Of a DNA stretch of 64,000 nt, positions 35,955 to 47,769 are shown piece by piece. The DNA is from Magnolia sinica (lineage: Eukaryota > Streptophyta > Magnoliopsida > Magnoliales > Magnoliaceae), in the NCBI RefSeq assembly GCF_029962835.1, contig NC_080579.1, forward strand, positions 82,353,959-82,417,958, in the 5' to 3' direction. Below the pieces are notes generated by a model. The model was not told the DNA's origin, ran no database searches, and was given only the letters and a program-made list of their open reading frames with translations. Each line of letters opens with the position of its first letter. Within the stretch, counting starts at the first letter, position 1. A program made the translations under genes and the position numbers.

Positions 35955-37290
35955 GACTGAGTGATATTATTTTTGACATGTAAGAGAAATATAATATTCT
36001 TATCAGTTATAAGAAGGCTTGACGCACTAAGGAGCTTGCAATCAATCTCGTAATGGGGTCTTATGAAGACTCTTACAATGAACTCCCGATGTATTTACAA
36101 GAGTTGAGGAGGGCCAACCTGGGGACGGTGACTGTCGTACTTGTTAACCTATAGACGAGTCGATTCAAGAGATGTTTTAATGCGCTCGGACAATGTGTTC
36201 GAAGTTTTCAAAATTCTATGCAAATGGTCTTAGCCATTGATGGGACGCACCTAATAAGTAAATACAAGGGTGTTTTATTTGTTGTTACAACCTTAGATGG
36301 CGACAATCATATTTTTCTGGTTGCTTTTGGCATCTGGGAATCAGAGAACAGCAACAGTTGGAATTGGTTCGTTACCCACCTCAATTGTATGTTAGGGGCT
36401 CTTTCGGGGCTTGTGATTATATTAAACCAACATAATGGTTTAATGAAAAAAGTTCCCCAAGTCTTCTAACATGCAATCCATGGCTATTGCTCCTATTATA
36501 TGTACAGAAACTTAGTGGACATATTTAAAGATAAGTAATTGGAAATGTACTATTGGTGGGCTATAAAGACCTGCAGGAAGGCTGCGTTCAAAAAGTTAAT
36601 GCATGATATTGAGATGGTTAACCCCTCAGTACATGCATGGTTGAGAGAAATAGGGTACGAAAGATGGGCATCTTCACATTTTCTAGGAAAAAGATTCAAC
36701 TTGGTCAATACAAACATATCTGCGTGCGTTAATGCTCTCTTCAAAGAAGCACCAGAATACCCTCTCACTACATTGATAGAGACAGTAAGATTTATGATCC
36801 AAGATATGTTCTACAAGAGAACAGAATCTGGATCATCATTTGTAGGGTCGTTAACACCATGGGCTGAATAACAGTTAAAAGATCTTGTACCGAAGGCGCG
36901 AAATGTTAGTTATCATGAAATTTCTCACGATGAGTATTATGTTGTGGGAGATTATAATGATACAATTAAGCTCAGTGACTTTCGTACACATGTTGCGATT
37001 TTAACGTAAAAAGGTTCCCTTCTTCTTCCTCATTATGCATACTACTCCCCATTTTACATCGTGTAAAATTATCAGATCACATATAACGAATCCATGTACC
37101 TAGTACGTGACAAGAGTTAATAGAAAATATCACCCAAATTCAGGGAATATTGTGTGAGAATTAAACCCCCACGACAGAAGAGGTCAGCAGGAAGATGAAA
37201 AATACAAGAATTCTTTCACATGGAGAGGAACAGAAAACAGTTAGGTGTGGAAGGTGCAAAAGGTGCAAATTTTTAATACCCGAGGACTAA
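35955..37290 (+). pseudogene. mudrA-like: Mutator-like (MULE) transposase, catalytic and C-terminal half
   Basis: The frame continues from 26399: DIIFDM, ISYKKA-RTKELA, SYNELPMYLQELRR, FKRCFNALG, then the MULE catalytic block AIDGTHLISKYKGVLFVVTTLDGDNHI with the first catalytic Asp. The second Asp, normally within ISDRH-like sequence, reads IILNQHNG, a D-to-N change. Further on are WWAIKTCRKAAFKKLM and NALFKEAP. In-frame stops occur at 35981, 36020, 36152, 36467, 36536 and 36869. No frameshift is needed until about 37.1 kb, where a degenerate zinc-knuckle (RCGRCKRCK) is in another frame. The SWIM zinc-finger region is not recognisable. Confidence 0.8.
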
Positions 37291-37494
37291 TGTATTTTGT
37301 AATTTATCTTTTGTTTGAATGATGTATTTTGTAATATATTTTATGTTTTAATGTAATGTGATGGTGAATGATTTGATTCGAAAATGTCTGTAAAAAAATA
37401 ATTATAGATTTACTATTACAATTAAGACTTAGAAATATTGAATGGGGATACTGACCCTAAAGATTGAAAGATTCTTTCAAGAAGGCGCGCATTG

Positions 37495-37860
37495 CAAGTT
37501 CTCAGTCAAATTCAAAGAGCTCTCGGTCAATTTCAAGAAGTACTTGGATAATTTCATGAAGTGCTCGGTCAATTTCAAGAATTACTCAGTTAATTCCATG
37601 AAGTACTCGGTCAATTTCATGAAGTACTCGGTTAAATTCAAGAAGTTCTCGATCAATTTAATAAAGTACTTGTTCAATTTCATGAAGTACTTGGTTAATT
37701 TTATGAAGTACAAGGTCAATTTTAGGAATTACTCGGTCAATTTCATGAAGTACTTGGTCAAATTCAAGAAGTACTCAGTTAATTTCATTAAGTTCTCAAT
37801 CAATTTTCCTAAGTTATCGGTCAATTTGCCTGAATTATCAGTGAATTTCAGCTCCGCAAC
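37495..37860 (+). repeat. 21-bp minisatellite array, plus orientation
   Basis: About 17 units of the GTCAATTTCATGAAGTACTC type, same orientation as the 24140-24750 array, directly after the transposase remnant. Confidence 0.9.
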
Positions 37861-37922
37861 AATAGAGCCTCTGAAATTAACTCACATACAATTATATGCA
37901 TTTTCCATATCCATCACAACTC

Positions 37923-38261
37923 CTAAGAGCTCAAAAGTATAGCTCGATGACAGAAAGGTTTGTAATTCATAAAAAAGCTCTTCATCCATTCTCGAATTGT
38001 TAAAGTTCTAAAAAATTCATCATCGATTATTTCTACCTTCTTTAAGTACCTAATAAACTCCAACAGTAAAATTTCATATTTGCTAGTAAGATGAAGCAAC
38101 AGATGTAACACGATTGACTCAAACGTCACCTCAATCAATTTCAACTCGTCTGTATACAATTTAATATTCGTTCCATAAAACTGCTCATCTATAATTGAGA
38201 AGCCCTCGAGAACATGACCCATTTGTAAGTGAGTTCTTGGTCTAATTTCATCGAATATCAT
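37923..38261 (-). CDS. unrecognised 112-codon ORF
   Basis: An uninterrupted minus-strand frame, leucine- and isoleucine-rich (SIVLHLLLHLTSKYEILLLE). No domain that I recognise. It lies between a 21-bp array and the C-terminal part of the minus-strand transposon protein. It may be a 3' exon of that gene or a chance frame in AT-rich DNA. Confidence 0.25.
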   Translation of the reverse strand: MIFDEIRPRTHLQMGHVLEGFSIIDEQFYGTNIKLYTDELKLIEVTFESIVLHLLLHLTSKYEILLLEFIRYLKKVEIIDDEFFRTLTIREWMKSFFMNYKPFCHRAILLSS

Positions 38262-38454
38262 TATTATTGAATTAGCTTATTATATGAGTGGTGGACATTT
38301 AAATGGTCCTATTTCAACTTTCAAGTGTCCATGAACAATCATTCACACAAGCGCAATAGAAGAAATAAAGTAACAATTTCAAGAAATTAAAAATATCATT
38401 TCATTCTATAAACATAAAATTACATTTGGTGGCTATATAAAATGGCGAGTCAAG

Positions 38455-38860
38455 GCAGTAGACCACTATCTCCTACTGCCTTGGCGAGTCATGTGAGGAG
38501 GGTAAAGCTCCTTCCTTTTGCATGCAACACAGTACGGCCTTCAGTGTGCGATAGATCTTCTCGTTCCACCTCTCATGTCGATGCCTCATCTCTTCCACTT
38601 TGGCCTTGAGAGTAGCTAAACAATCCTCGATGCTTCGGGTCGTTACTAGCCCCTCCCGAGAATCCTCTGCGGCTTCTCATATTTATTCACCCTCCTCCTC
38701 TTCTCCCTCCTCTCCTCTCCCTCAAATTCATCCCCCTCATTGTCCCCTCGGGCCATCAAACCGACTTTCATGTGAATGAGCGTGTCGTTACTTATATTCT
38801 TCATGGGCATGGGGATGTCATCTGATGCTCTAAGGTTGTAATTAAAAAGGCCGAGCTATA
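38455..38860 (-). pseudogene. C-terminal part of a 'putative plant transposon protein'
   Basis: Minus-strand reading gives YNLRASDDIPMPMKNI, NDTLIHMKVGLMARGDN, an acidic/basic linker, then a helix-rich RSIEDCLATLKAKVEEM and EKIYRTLKAVLCCMQK. It is the continuation of the 40722-41495 fragment, separated from it by the solo LTR 38861-40716. A frame change occurs in the CTCCTCCTC-rich linker (38690-38730). Confidence 0.5.
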
Positions 38861-40716
38861 TGTCCTAGGGGGGGGGGGGTGAATAGGACTATGCCAAATA
38901 AAAATTAATAAGTGGAATATAAACAACAGATAGCCAAATGAAAAGAAAATAACAAAAGGAAATAACAACCTCAAAAATTAAGTATTGAGACGTTGATACA
39001 AACTTGGTTCTAAGGACAACCTAACACTAAAAACCAATGGCTTATGGGAGGACAACCTTACTAGAACGTGGGTAAGTATCAAAAACTCAAACTGAAGAGG
39101 ATATGAAAGAAATAGAAACTAATCCATTACAATATTCACCACACAATGCTGAAATGTAAAGATTACAACATTCGCATCCACAAATACATCCCACAATTTG
39201 AAACAATAAAAGATAAAGAAATAAATCACACATCCACCAAACACAGAGAATTATAGTGGTTCGCTTGTGTGTACGCTAACTGTTAAACAACAACCACACA
39301 ACTACTCCACTCCTAATATCCACTCCCTCGGGATATTAGTGTTCACTAATCAAAATAGGTTTTTCAAGGTTCACCTAAAACCTTCACAATTGTGTCTTTT
39401 AAGTGGGCTTATACAATTCAAAAACCCTACACTTTGAGTTTTCTGAATCACCTCAAATAAACAAAAAATGGAGATTTTCCGGAATAATCTCACAAACCAA
39501 AAAGAAATTGAATTATAGAAAAAGCAAAATACTTATCTGTATGAAGATTTTGAAACAGCACGGTAGAACCAACTTGATGACGACGTAGATGTTCAACATT
39601 TAGTCTTACAAGTATATAAGGTTCTAAGTCTAGATGATTTTTAATTAAATCCGCAAGGGCTTTGTATTGATTTTGATCTCAAGGAAGGGTAAATCAAATA
39701 TCCCTTTTCAATATAAGAATAGAATATATAATCAAAATCAAATTACAAGAGTCACTTTAAAGAATATAAAATATGCACAAAATAACTTAGAATGTACTCA
39801 AAATTAACTCAGAGTGATTGCTTAAGAATGATAAGAATTGAATAGAAAACTCTGAAATTTGAATATTATTTATAGGTGAAAAATCGGTTTGTACGACTAA
39901 CCTTTGATTAGCTACGACTGGCCTTATCCAAACAAATTTTTAAAAATTCTAGCGCGATAAGATTTTTCAACTGCACGACTGGCCTTGTGGGTCCCACAAC
40001 TGGTCGAGTGGCCTGCTCGACTAGTCGTAGACACCATACGACTAGCCGTGTGAGTCCAGATTACTCGCTGAAAAACGAGTCGAGCACTGCACGACTGGTC
40101 GAGCACTATTCACACTACTGGTCGAGCAGTTTTCAGGACTAGTCATAGACCAACAGAAAAATTCTAAAAATTCATAACAAATCCTGGACTGGTCGAGGAA
40201 ATAATAGGACTGGTCGAGCCAGTGCTAGGGCTAGTCGAAAGAACAGAATTTTATACTTATAAAATGACCAAAATGACCGACTGAAAGTATGAAATGATCT
40301 AATCATGATCTAAAGTCAATTTAGGTCAATCATACCTTACTTGTGAGATAGAACATATGAACACTTAATCTATCGATCACTTCAGTAGCTTTAATTCTTG
40401 CGATTTTCAAATCTTGAACTTGACATACTAAACATAGTCTTCAATTAGGTCTTGAGTTCTTGGACTTTTTGGGTTCCAGATCTTGAATTGCAATGTTCTT
40501 GAAAACTAAGTCTTCACTCAATATATGAAAGTCTTCACTTTCTTCCAGTTTGAAGATCTCGATAAATTCGTCATAGATATCGACAAGATAGATTCAGCAC
40601 GAATAGAACGAACGTCGAAGACTCAATGTGAACAGATGCATAAGCTTGATACAAATCAAGATACAAACTTGAATTGGTTTGTCATACCAAAATTTGACAA
40701 TACTTAGGGTTTATCA
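38861..40716. mobile_element. copia-like solo LTR (1856 bp)
   Basis: It runs from TGTCCTAGGGGGG to TAGGGTTTATCA. The flanks CTATA / ATATA are 4 of 5 identical. It separates two parts of one minus-strand coding sequence. The start (GGGGGTGAATAGGACTAT) and end (TGTCATACCAAAATTTGACAA) resemble a widespread plant LTR type. The middle carries repeated GACTGGTCGAG words (39960-40240). A G run at 38867-38879 may be of uncertain length. No internal coding. Confidence 0.6.
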
Positions 40717-40721
40717 ATATA

Positions 40722-41495
40722 GTACTTTCAGTAATGCCGGACTAGCTTGCAAATGAACCAATCAAATGGAAGGCCCACTTTTTGCGATTTAGCGGCCACC
40801 TTCACTATCTAGTAGAATATCACTGAAGGGAGGCAAACATTCTACTCCTGCCCTATTTAGTAGAGAAGCTTTACCATGTAGGCCGAGAGTTCGGTCCTGT
40901 TTCCAGTTCTCGGGTACAAATTGAAGGTGAAGATATGGTAGAGTATCTTGTAATCATCTATCATTGACGAAGCCAATAGGCTTCCATTCGGCCTCCAATT
41001 GAATAGCGTCCTAGGCAAGTATCGAGTCTGATGTTGTCGATTCTGCAACACTTTCATATTTTCTTCATTTATTTGCACCATACCTCGCGGTATTTTGAGC
41101 ACCTTCGAGACTACACCAATGTTGACGTGGATGACGAGTGTGCCCAATGAAATGTCGAATCCAAGGGGGTCTATGCAGAGGTTGCGGATGCTTGCGTAGA
41201 ATGCCCTAACCTACCCCCAATCAACTGGTGTGTTACTCTTAAAGATAGGGTCCCATCCGTTGTGCGAAAGTCGATCCAACACATTGTATTCGCCGAACAA
41301 ATCGTGATCAACATGCATCTCGAAAATCACTTTCCACCCCACAAATCTAACTTCTCGGATGGCCGCTAGGTTATCAGACGGGATGGCAGAGCTTGTGGAT
41401 GCTCCTCTATCATGCTTCTTCTTCGTACGGCGCTCTCGTTGTGGGCTATCCTCCTTCCGGCTAGCCCTCTTCTTCCTCATGAGCGAAAAAAGCAA
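40722..41495 (-). pseudogene. 'putative plant transposon protein' domain, N-terminal part
   Basis: The minus strand from 41495 encodes a basic N terminus (KKRASRKEDSPQRERR), then KVIFEMHVDHDLFG, TPVDWG-stop-VRAFYASIRNL, DISLGTLVIHVNIGVVSKVLKIPRG, LFNWRPNGSLLASSMIDDYKIL, FNLYPRTGNRTE, and after further stops VGLPFDWFICKLV. The order matches the plant domain seen next to Ulp1-type or Tat-associated transposon proteins (Pfam 'putative plant transposon protein'). Stops at about 41210, 40857 and beyond make it non-functional. Function of the family is unknown. Confidence 0.6.
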
Positions 41496-41518
41496 AGGGA
41501 TGAAGAAAAATGAGCCAA

Positions 41519-41523
41519 TGGAT
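41519..41523. repeat. 5-bp target-site duplication TGGAT, left copy
   Basis: Matches 45828-45832. Confidence 0.85.
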
Positions 41524-44500
41524 TGTCACGCCCCGAACTCGGAAATCGGGCTCACAAAATTCCCGATCACCGAATCCGGCGCCGACAGCCTCCGTAGAAC
41601 CCCATTTTCGGATCCCGGCACCCATTCACCAGGTTCCGATTCTGGGATACTACAAGGAGGATTTCAAGTCATCAGTCTGATTCATAATAAGCATAACAAA
41701 AGCATAACCCACAAACAATAACCACAAGAACACCACCACAAAATCCACTATGATCAAAAACTTTTGAGTACAATGCGGCAGAAAGGGGAAATACAATGCA
41801 ACAAAAGAAACAAAGCTCCAGAAGCTCGGCTGCACGCTCCAACTATGGCGAGACTATGGCTGCGACTGCGTCCTGGCGTCACCTGCACGCATCAATCGTG
41901 CATAAGCTTATAGAAAGCTTAGAGGGTGGTGATAGTATGTGCGCAATATAAACGTGCTCAAAATGCAAGGTCAAGGTAATGCGGAATCATGGTGATGAGC
42001 ACATGAATGCAATCAGCCGTATCAAGGCTATGCGGTGCAAGATATGAATGCTATCGGCCATAACACAGCCATGCGATGCGAGATGCAACTCAAGCATGCC
42101 AATCCTCATCATGTATCAGTACAGTTCTCATTCTGGATAATCACCGGGGTTCAATACACTCCAAATGGCACTGTCGCTCTCCTAGCCGCATAGTCCAAGT
42201 GAGCGTAAGAAACCTCACTATCCGCCTGACCAATAGTCTGCCAATACCTATCCGGCACGTCGATAGCGGACCCATTCGCGAGCTGGTCAAACTCAGCCTA
42301 GTATTGCCCCCTACCCTCGGGCGAGTAAGGCCACACTCCTTTCCAACCGACCACGACACAGTGGGAGACGCGGCCTCCTGGTATTCGGCCCTCGTGCGCT
42401 CATATATCCACTCGGTCTCGACATTGGAGTCATCCTCTGGTACCATCGGGTTTAGGGATTTTCACCCAGGGACATCTATGGCGCCCGTATGCTAGAACCA
42501 AACATTTTCGGTATCCAATCCAGCCACCCACGATGTGTCTGTGGAGGCTATGGCCCTGGTGTCGCTAGGGCATACAGTAACTACAATCACACAATGCAAG
42601 TGCATGAATCATACTATCAGTCATGCAACAGCCCTGTATATACCATGCACTTATATGAGGCAACTCCGCCTATCAGGGAGCCCATAAACAGTCTATCCAA
42701 AGGTATATGCTATGATCGGTCATTCCTCACATCAGGCATACATATGGTGCGAATGATCATGAATCATGCATCTATACTAAACATGTAATAAGAGATAGGT
42801 TCTAGGTATAATGGAGATGGGCCTAGACGGCCTACTTACCACAAGTTTGGGCCTATCAGAGGGCCTTAGGGAGAGCTATAATGCGGACATTTAACCAACA
42901 TTATCAATGTGGACGTCAAACCAACATCGCTCCCAAGGAATGGCCTTCCATGAATCACATATTGTAATGGACCTATTTACATCTTATTGGGCCTCGTCCC
43001 AACGGCCTTAGGTTCATTAAGTGGGCTGCCTCATATGGGCCTTATATAAGTCAAGTGGGCCGCATCAATGGCCTCATGTACATTGCAATGGGTCATACTC
43101 CATGGGCCTTTGAAAACATCACAATGGGTCTCGTAACATGGGCCTTATATATATCAGAGTGGGCCTCGACAACGGGCCACCAATACGTCGAATGGGCCTA
43201 ATCTCATGGGCCTTATATACATATCAAGGTGGGCCTCCCCAACGGCCAGAAATACATCAATATGGCTCCATCACATGGGCCTAGGGCCCACCATAATATT
43301 TATTTGAAATCCAACCTATTCATAAGGTCACTTGGACCTTGGATAAGGCCCACTGAAATGTTCATTTGAAATCCAACTTACTCATAAGGTCACGGGACCA
43401 GGGGGCCCACCAGGATGTTTATTTGCCATGCAGCCCGTGGATAGGGTCACGTGGGCCTAGCCCACGATAATATTTATTTGCCAGCCAACCTGTTTGTAAG
43501 GTCACGTGGACCTGGGGGTCCACTGTAATGTGATTTGCAAATCCAGTCCACCCATCATGTGTGTCCCACCTGGTTGACCATCCAAACCAAGTTTCAACCG
43601 CATCCAAATTTCAGGTTGGCCCCACCAAATAATTTTATATGTTTTAGGCATATATTCACCTGATTTTTGGATGGTGTGGCCCACTTGAGATCAGTATACG
43701 GCCGATTTTTGGGGACAGACCATAATCAAAGGGGACCCATCAAATGCTCGGTGTTGATGATCGAAACTCATCATCGTGGGGGCCCACAGCTGGAGCCATG
43801 AGGCCCCAGCGACCGCCCGCTCGTCGCTGCAGCAGCAGCAGCGCTGCTGCTTTTAAAAAATTTTTATTATTATATATATATTTTTTGTTTTGGGGCCCAC
43901 CGAGATGTGATTCACAATCCAGCCCATTCATTGCGTGTGTCCCACAATTTTAAGGGTCCAAATCAAGTTTCATTTGCATCCAAAACTCAAGTAGGCCCTA
44001 CCAACGATTTTGTATGTTTTAGGCATGTCTTCACATGATTTTAGATGGTATGGCCCACATGAGTTCCGTATAAACCCGGTTTTTGGGATGGACGGTCAGT
44101 CCATGGGGACCCATCAAATGCACGGTGTTGATGGTCGAAAGGGACCAAGGTGGGACCCACAGTCGAGCCGTGAGGGCCCGCACGGTTCGTCCGTCAGCAG
44201 CCCAGCGCAGGCGCTGCCTGCGAGTTCTGTCAGGGGCGGCAGCAGTTGCTGCTGCTCTTCAATTTTATTTTATTTTTTTTTAAATGAGGTTTTTCTGTGG
44301 TTTTCCACAGGTGGGGTCCACATCGAGTGAATCTGCTCCGTTCATTGCATTCCCCCGCTCGATACAGTCAAACAGAGTCCAATATACAGCCGGTTTCTGA
44401 CGAATAAAAAGATCCAGGTGGTTTCAACGGTAAACACTACCATTTCCTATGGTATGGCCCACCAAGAAAAGGGATCGGTTTTATTTTTCGGCTCAACGCC

Positions 44501-44581
44501 TAATATGACTAGGGGAACGAAATGGACGGCTTGGATTATGCATGTATATCAAAGTGGGGCCTGCATGAGAGGTCCACCACT

Positions 44582-44625
<44 letters not shown>

Positions 44626-45827
44626 ATAAATCACACAGCGCCAACGTCCAGCGTTCCTGGACGCTGGACGACTTACCTAATCACGTCACTGTGGTGGGCC
44701 CCACGTGGACGTGGCCCACCAAATATATATATATATATACATATAATCTATATATCATATTATATATATAATACATATTATCTTATATATATTATATATA
44801 TTATATAAAATATAACATATATATATATATAAAAGTATATATATACAAAAAAAAATGCATTGGGCCCATCCAAACAGTGGATGGTGTGGATCATCACCTG
44901 TAATAGAGTGGACCACACCGTCTGATGTAGATGGACGGGGTAGATGTAACACATTGGTGGGATCCACACCATTACAAAGAAAGAAAGGGAGAGAGATAGA
45001 GAGAAAGATATATGATGAGGTAGAGGAACCCCGCCACTATGGGCCCTCTAGATTAAATCACATACATCCAAATGGGTCCCCACCAACAAGTGGGCCCTAA
45101 AAATTTAAAAAAAATGACAAATCACCCACCTTATCTTCCTTCTCCTTGCTCCCTTGGACTCCTATGCTCTTTAGCTTCACTTTTGATGGTGGTTGATGGA
45201 AGATTGATGGTGTGGATGAAAGATGAGAGGGTGGGCCACACTTGAAGTTGAGAGAGTGTGTTGGATGTGTGAAATTTCTCATGGGATTTGGAAAAATTGC
45301 TAGAGAATGAGAGGGAGAGATAGAAATAATGGATGGAGGGATGGGTGGAGTGATGGTTGTAAGAAAGGAGTAATGAGAGGTATGGTTTAGTTTGAAATTG
45401 GTGGAGAAGAGAGATGGTTGTGGTTGAAAATGAGAAAAAGAGGAATGGTGAGGTGGAAAGATGGTGGACTTTTGGAAAAAGAGGGAATGGGTGAAGTACT
45501 TTGAGGTATGGTTGTATTTATGGTTAATTAGTGGGACTAATTGTGTAGAGATTCCCTCGAAATCTGGAACGCGCGGTGTTTCTTCGGAATAAACGCTGAT
45601 CGGCATCTTCTTACCTGGGTATCGGTTCGGTGCGCAAGTCACGGCGTTGGAACCGCGGCGACGACGCGGTCGCTATGATACAACTTTCGGGTCAAGTCGA
45701 CATCGGTGAGCGAGACCTGGCTTAGGATCGTGCGCAAATACCGAATACGGTGCGAAGGTTGCTGAAATTTGACCGGAAGGACCGCGGAAGCTAACGGAAC
45801 AGTACGGATTAGGACACGGGTCTTACA
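41524..45827 (-). mobile_element. giant solo LTR B, second complete copy (4304 bp)
   Basis: On the plus strand it starts TGTCACGCCCCG and ends CGGGTCTTACA; in element orientation it is TGTAAGACCCG...GGGGCGTGACA on the minus strand. TGGAT is duplicated at both sides. Same family as 1-2314, 29788-34961 and 63232-64000. It carries CT- and TA-microsatellites (44583-44620, 44725-44850) and no gag-pol. The 181-codon frame at 45097-45642 is the TCTCTC leader read in one frame and is not conserved in the other copies. Confidence 0.9.
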
Positions 45828-45994
45828 TGGATGATAGGAAAGCTATTGTTATGAGTGTGTAAAGTTGAAAGGGGTTTGGAGGAAATTGTGAGGGAATTTG
45901 GGTGGCTAGGGTTTAGGGTTTTAGAATTTCAAATATTAGATTGGACGTCTGATGGTGACACTGTGGTGTCCACGGTGGCACCATGCGATTTCCT

Positions 45995-46850
45995 TAAAAT
46001 TGATCTAATACTTTATGAAATTTACCAAGTACTTCTTAAGATTGACTGAGTACTTCATGAAATTCATTGAGTACTTCTTGAAATTAACCGTGTACTTTGT
46101 GAAATTGACCGAGCAATTCGTGAAATTGTGCGAGTACTTCTTGAAATTAACAGAGTACTTTATGAAATTGATCGAGTACTTCTTGAAATTCACCAAGTAC
46201 TTCATGAAATTGACCGAGTACTTCTTGAAATTGACAAAATACTTCATGAAATTCACTGAGCACTTAATGAAATTGACCAAGTACTTCTTGAAATTGACCA
46301 AGTACTTCATGAAATTCACCGAGTACTTCCTGAAATTGACCGAGTACTTCTTGAAATTGACTGAGTACTTCGTGAAATTAACTGAGTACTTCATTAAATT
46401 GACCGAGTACTTCATTAAATTGACCGAGAACTTCTTGAATTTGACTGAGTACTTCATGAAATTAACCGAGTATTTCATGAAATTGACCTAGTACATCATA
46501 AAATTCACCGAGTGCTTCATGAAATTGACCGAGTGATTTATGAAATTGATCGAGTACTTATTGAAATTGACCGAGCACTTCATGTAATTGACCGAGTACT
46601 TCTTGAAATTCACCGAGTACAACATGAAATTAACCGAGTACTTGTTGAAATTGACCATGTACTTCATGAAATTGACTGAGTACTTCATGAAATTAACCGA
46701 GTACTTCATAAAATTGACTGAGTACTTCATGAAGATGGCCGAATACTTCATGAAATTGATCAAGAATTTCTTGAAATTGACCGATTACTTCATGAAATTG
46801 ACCGAGTATTTTATGAAATTGAACGAGTACTTTATGAAATTTTACTTCTA
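45995..46850 (-). repeat. 21-bp minisatellite array, minus orientation
   Basis: About 40 units of CGAGTACTTCATGAAATTGAC (21 nt with its last base), the reverse complement of the 24 kb and 37 kb arrays. Open in several frames on both strands. It begins about 160 bp from the end of the giant LTR. Confidence 0.95.
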
Positions 46851-47031
46851 ATCCTTTCATCCTCGATATAGAATAAAGCGTAGAATTTGGGAGGTAACAT
46901 ATGAAATCACACACTCTTTAAGGGTCGATACTCTCTTTACGGCCCATATCTATTATAATAAAATTGCATACGGTTAAAAAACTATACTTTAATATAATCT
47001 TTAAATATGTGGAAAATAACAGAATCCTTAC

Positions 47032-47700
47032 TTACAGAGGAAAGATGCAGCTGTATACATTATAGCGTTCTCCACGTAATGCCATCAGGGCACCTTCGAC
47101 CCTTTCAGATATTGTGTGGAAGGCCAAACTACCCCAGGGATAGCTATTGAAGTCTTTCAAAGAGTCAACTAGGTCAATATACTCTATGTTGTACATAGTT
47201 TTTGTGTCAGTTTCCCTAACAAACCACTTTACATATATAATTAGGGCAACCTTCACGACATCTTCGTGCTTATTGTTGTCAACTATTTTTTCAAACACCT
47301 CTTTTAGATGTTTCTTTAATATTAGATATTTTTTGAAGTATTTCTCTCTTGTTATTTTCTTAGTATGATGAATTTTGGGTATATAAAGGTCTCCGATCTT
47401 AAGCCATGTTATAAAGGCGAAGTCCATCTCGGTAAATTTCAAAGGTGTCCCCCATCTCTCAAATACAATATTACATTTATATCTTATAAAAAAGTATGTG
47501 AAATATATTTCCTATAAATCTAAATGATGCAATGTATAGTGAAAAAGAGAATTAGAGCTGCCTAAAAATATTTAACCTACTCTCGTTCTTCTCTAAATCA
47601 CTCTTCAAAATATCAAACAACCATGTTAATAAACATTTGGAGGATAAGTTTGATACTCCAATATCAATTTCCTTATGCGGATAGTCGTCATCTGTAAGAA
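47032..47700 (-). pseudogene. DUF1985-like domain of a MULE-carried Ulp1-type gene
   Basis: Minus-strand translation gives KEIDIGVSNLSSKCL (47700 side), YFTYFFIRYKCNIVF-RWGTPLKFTEMDFAFITWLKIG, then VVKVALIIYVKWFV, IEYIDLVDSLKDFNSYPWGSLAFHTI and YNVYSCIFPL. This follows the DUF1985 pattern (VRFG..EFALITGL; KLALLYFLE; VDDLEAFNSYPWG..SFE; YNLYGFPLALQVWAYE). The frame ends in CCTCT|GTAAGT, a good splice donor. DUF1985 genes with C-terminal Ulp1 peptidases are known cargo of Kaonashi-type MULEs. No peptidase domain was found here. Confidence 0.6.
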
Positions 47701-47769
47701 TGAATTACAAAATATACCAAAAATAAAGTTCAATAGTTTATAAATCATAGTATGAAAATTCAAAAATAA

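Noticed and set aside
45097-45642. 181-codon ORF as a gene
   Set aside because: It lies in the 5' zone of a giant LTR, is low-complexity (H/S/T/P-rich) and is not kept in the other copies at 30071 or 63538.
41524-45827. Large DNA transposon with imperfect inverted ends (TGTAAGACCC / TGTCACGCCC)
   Set aside because: The ends are only loosely complementary, while TG...CA ends and 5-bp duplications in two copies fit an LTR.
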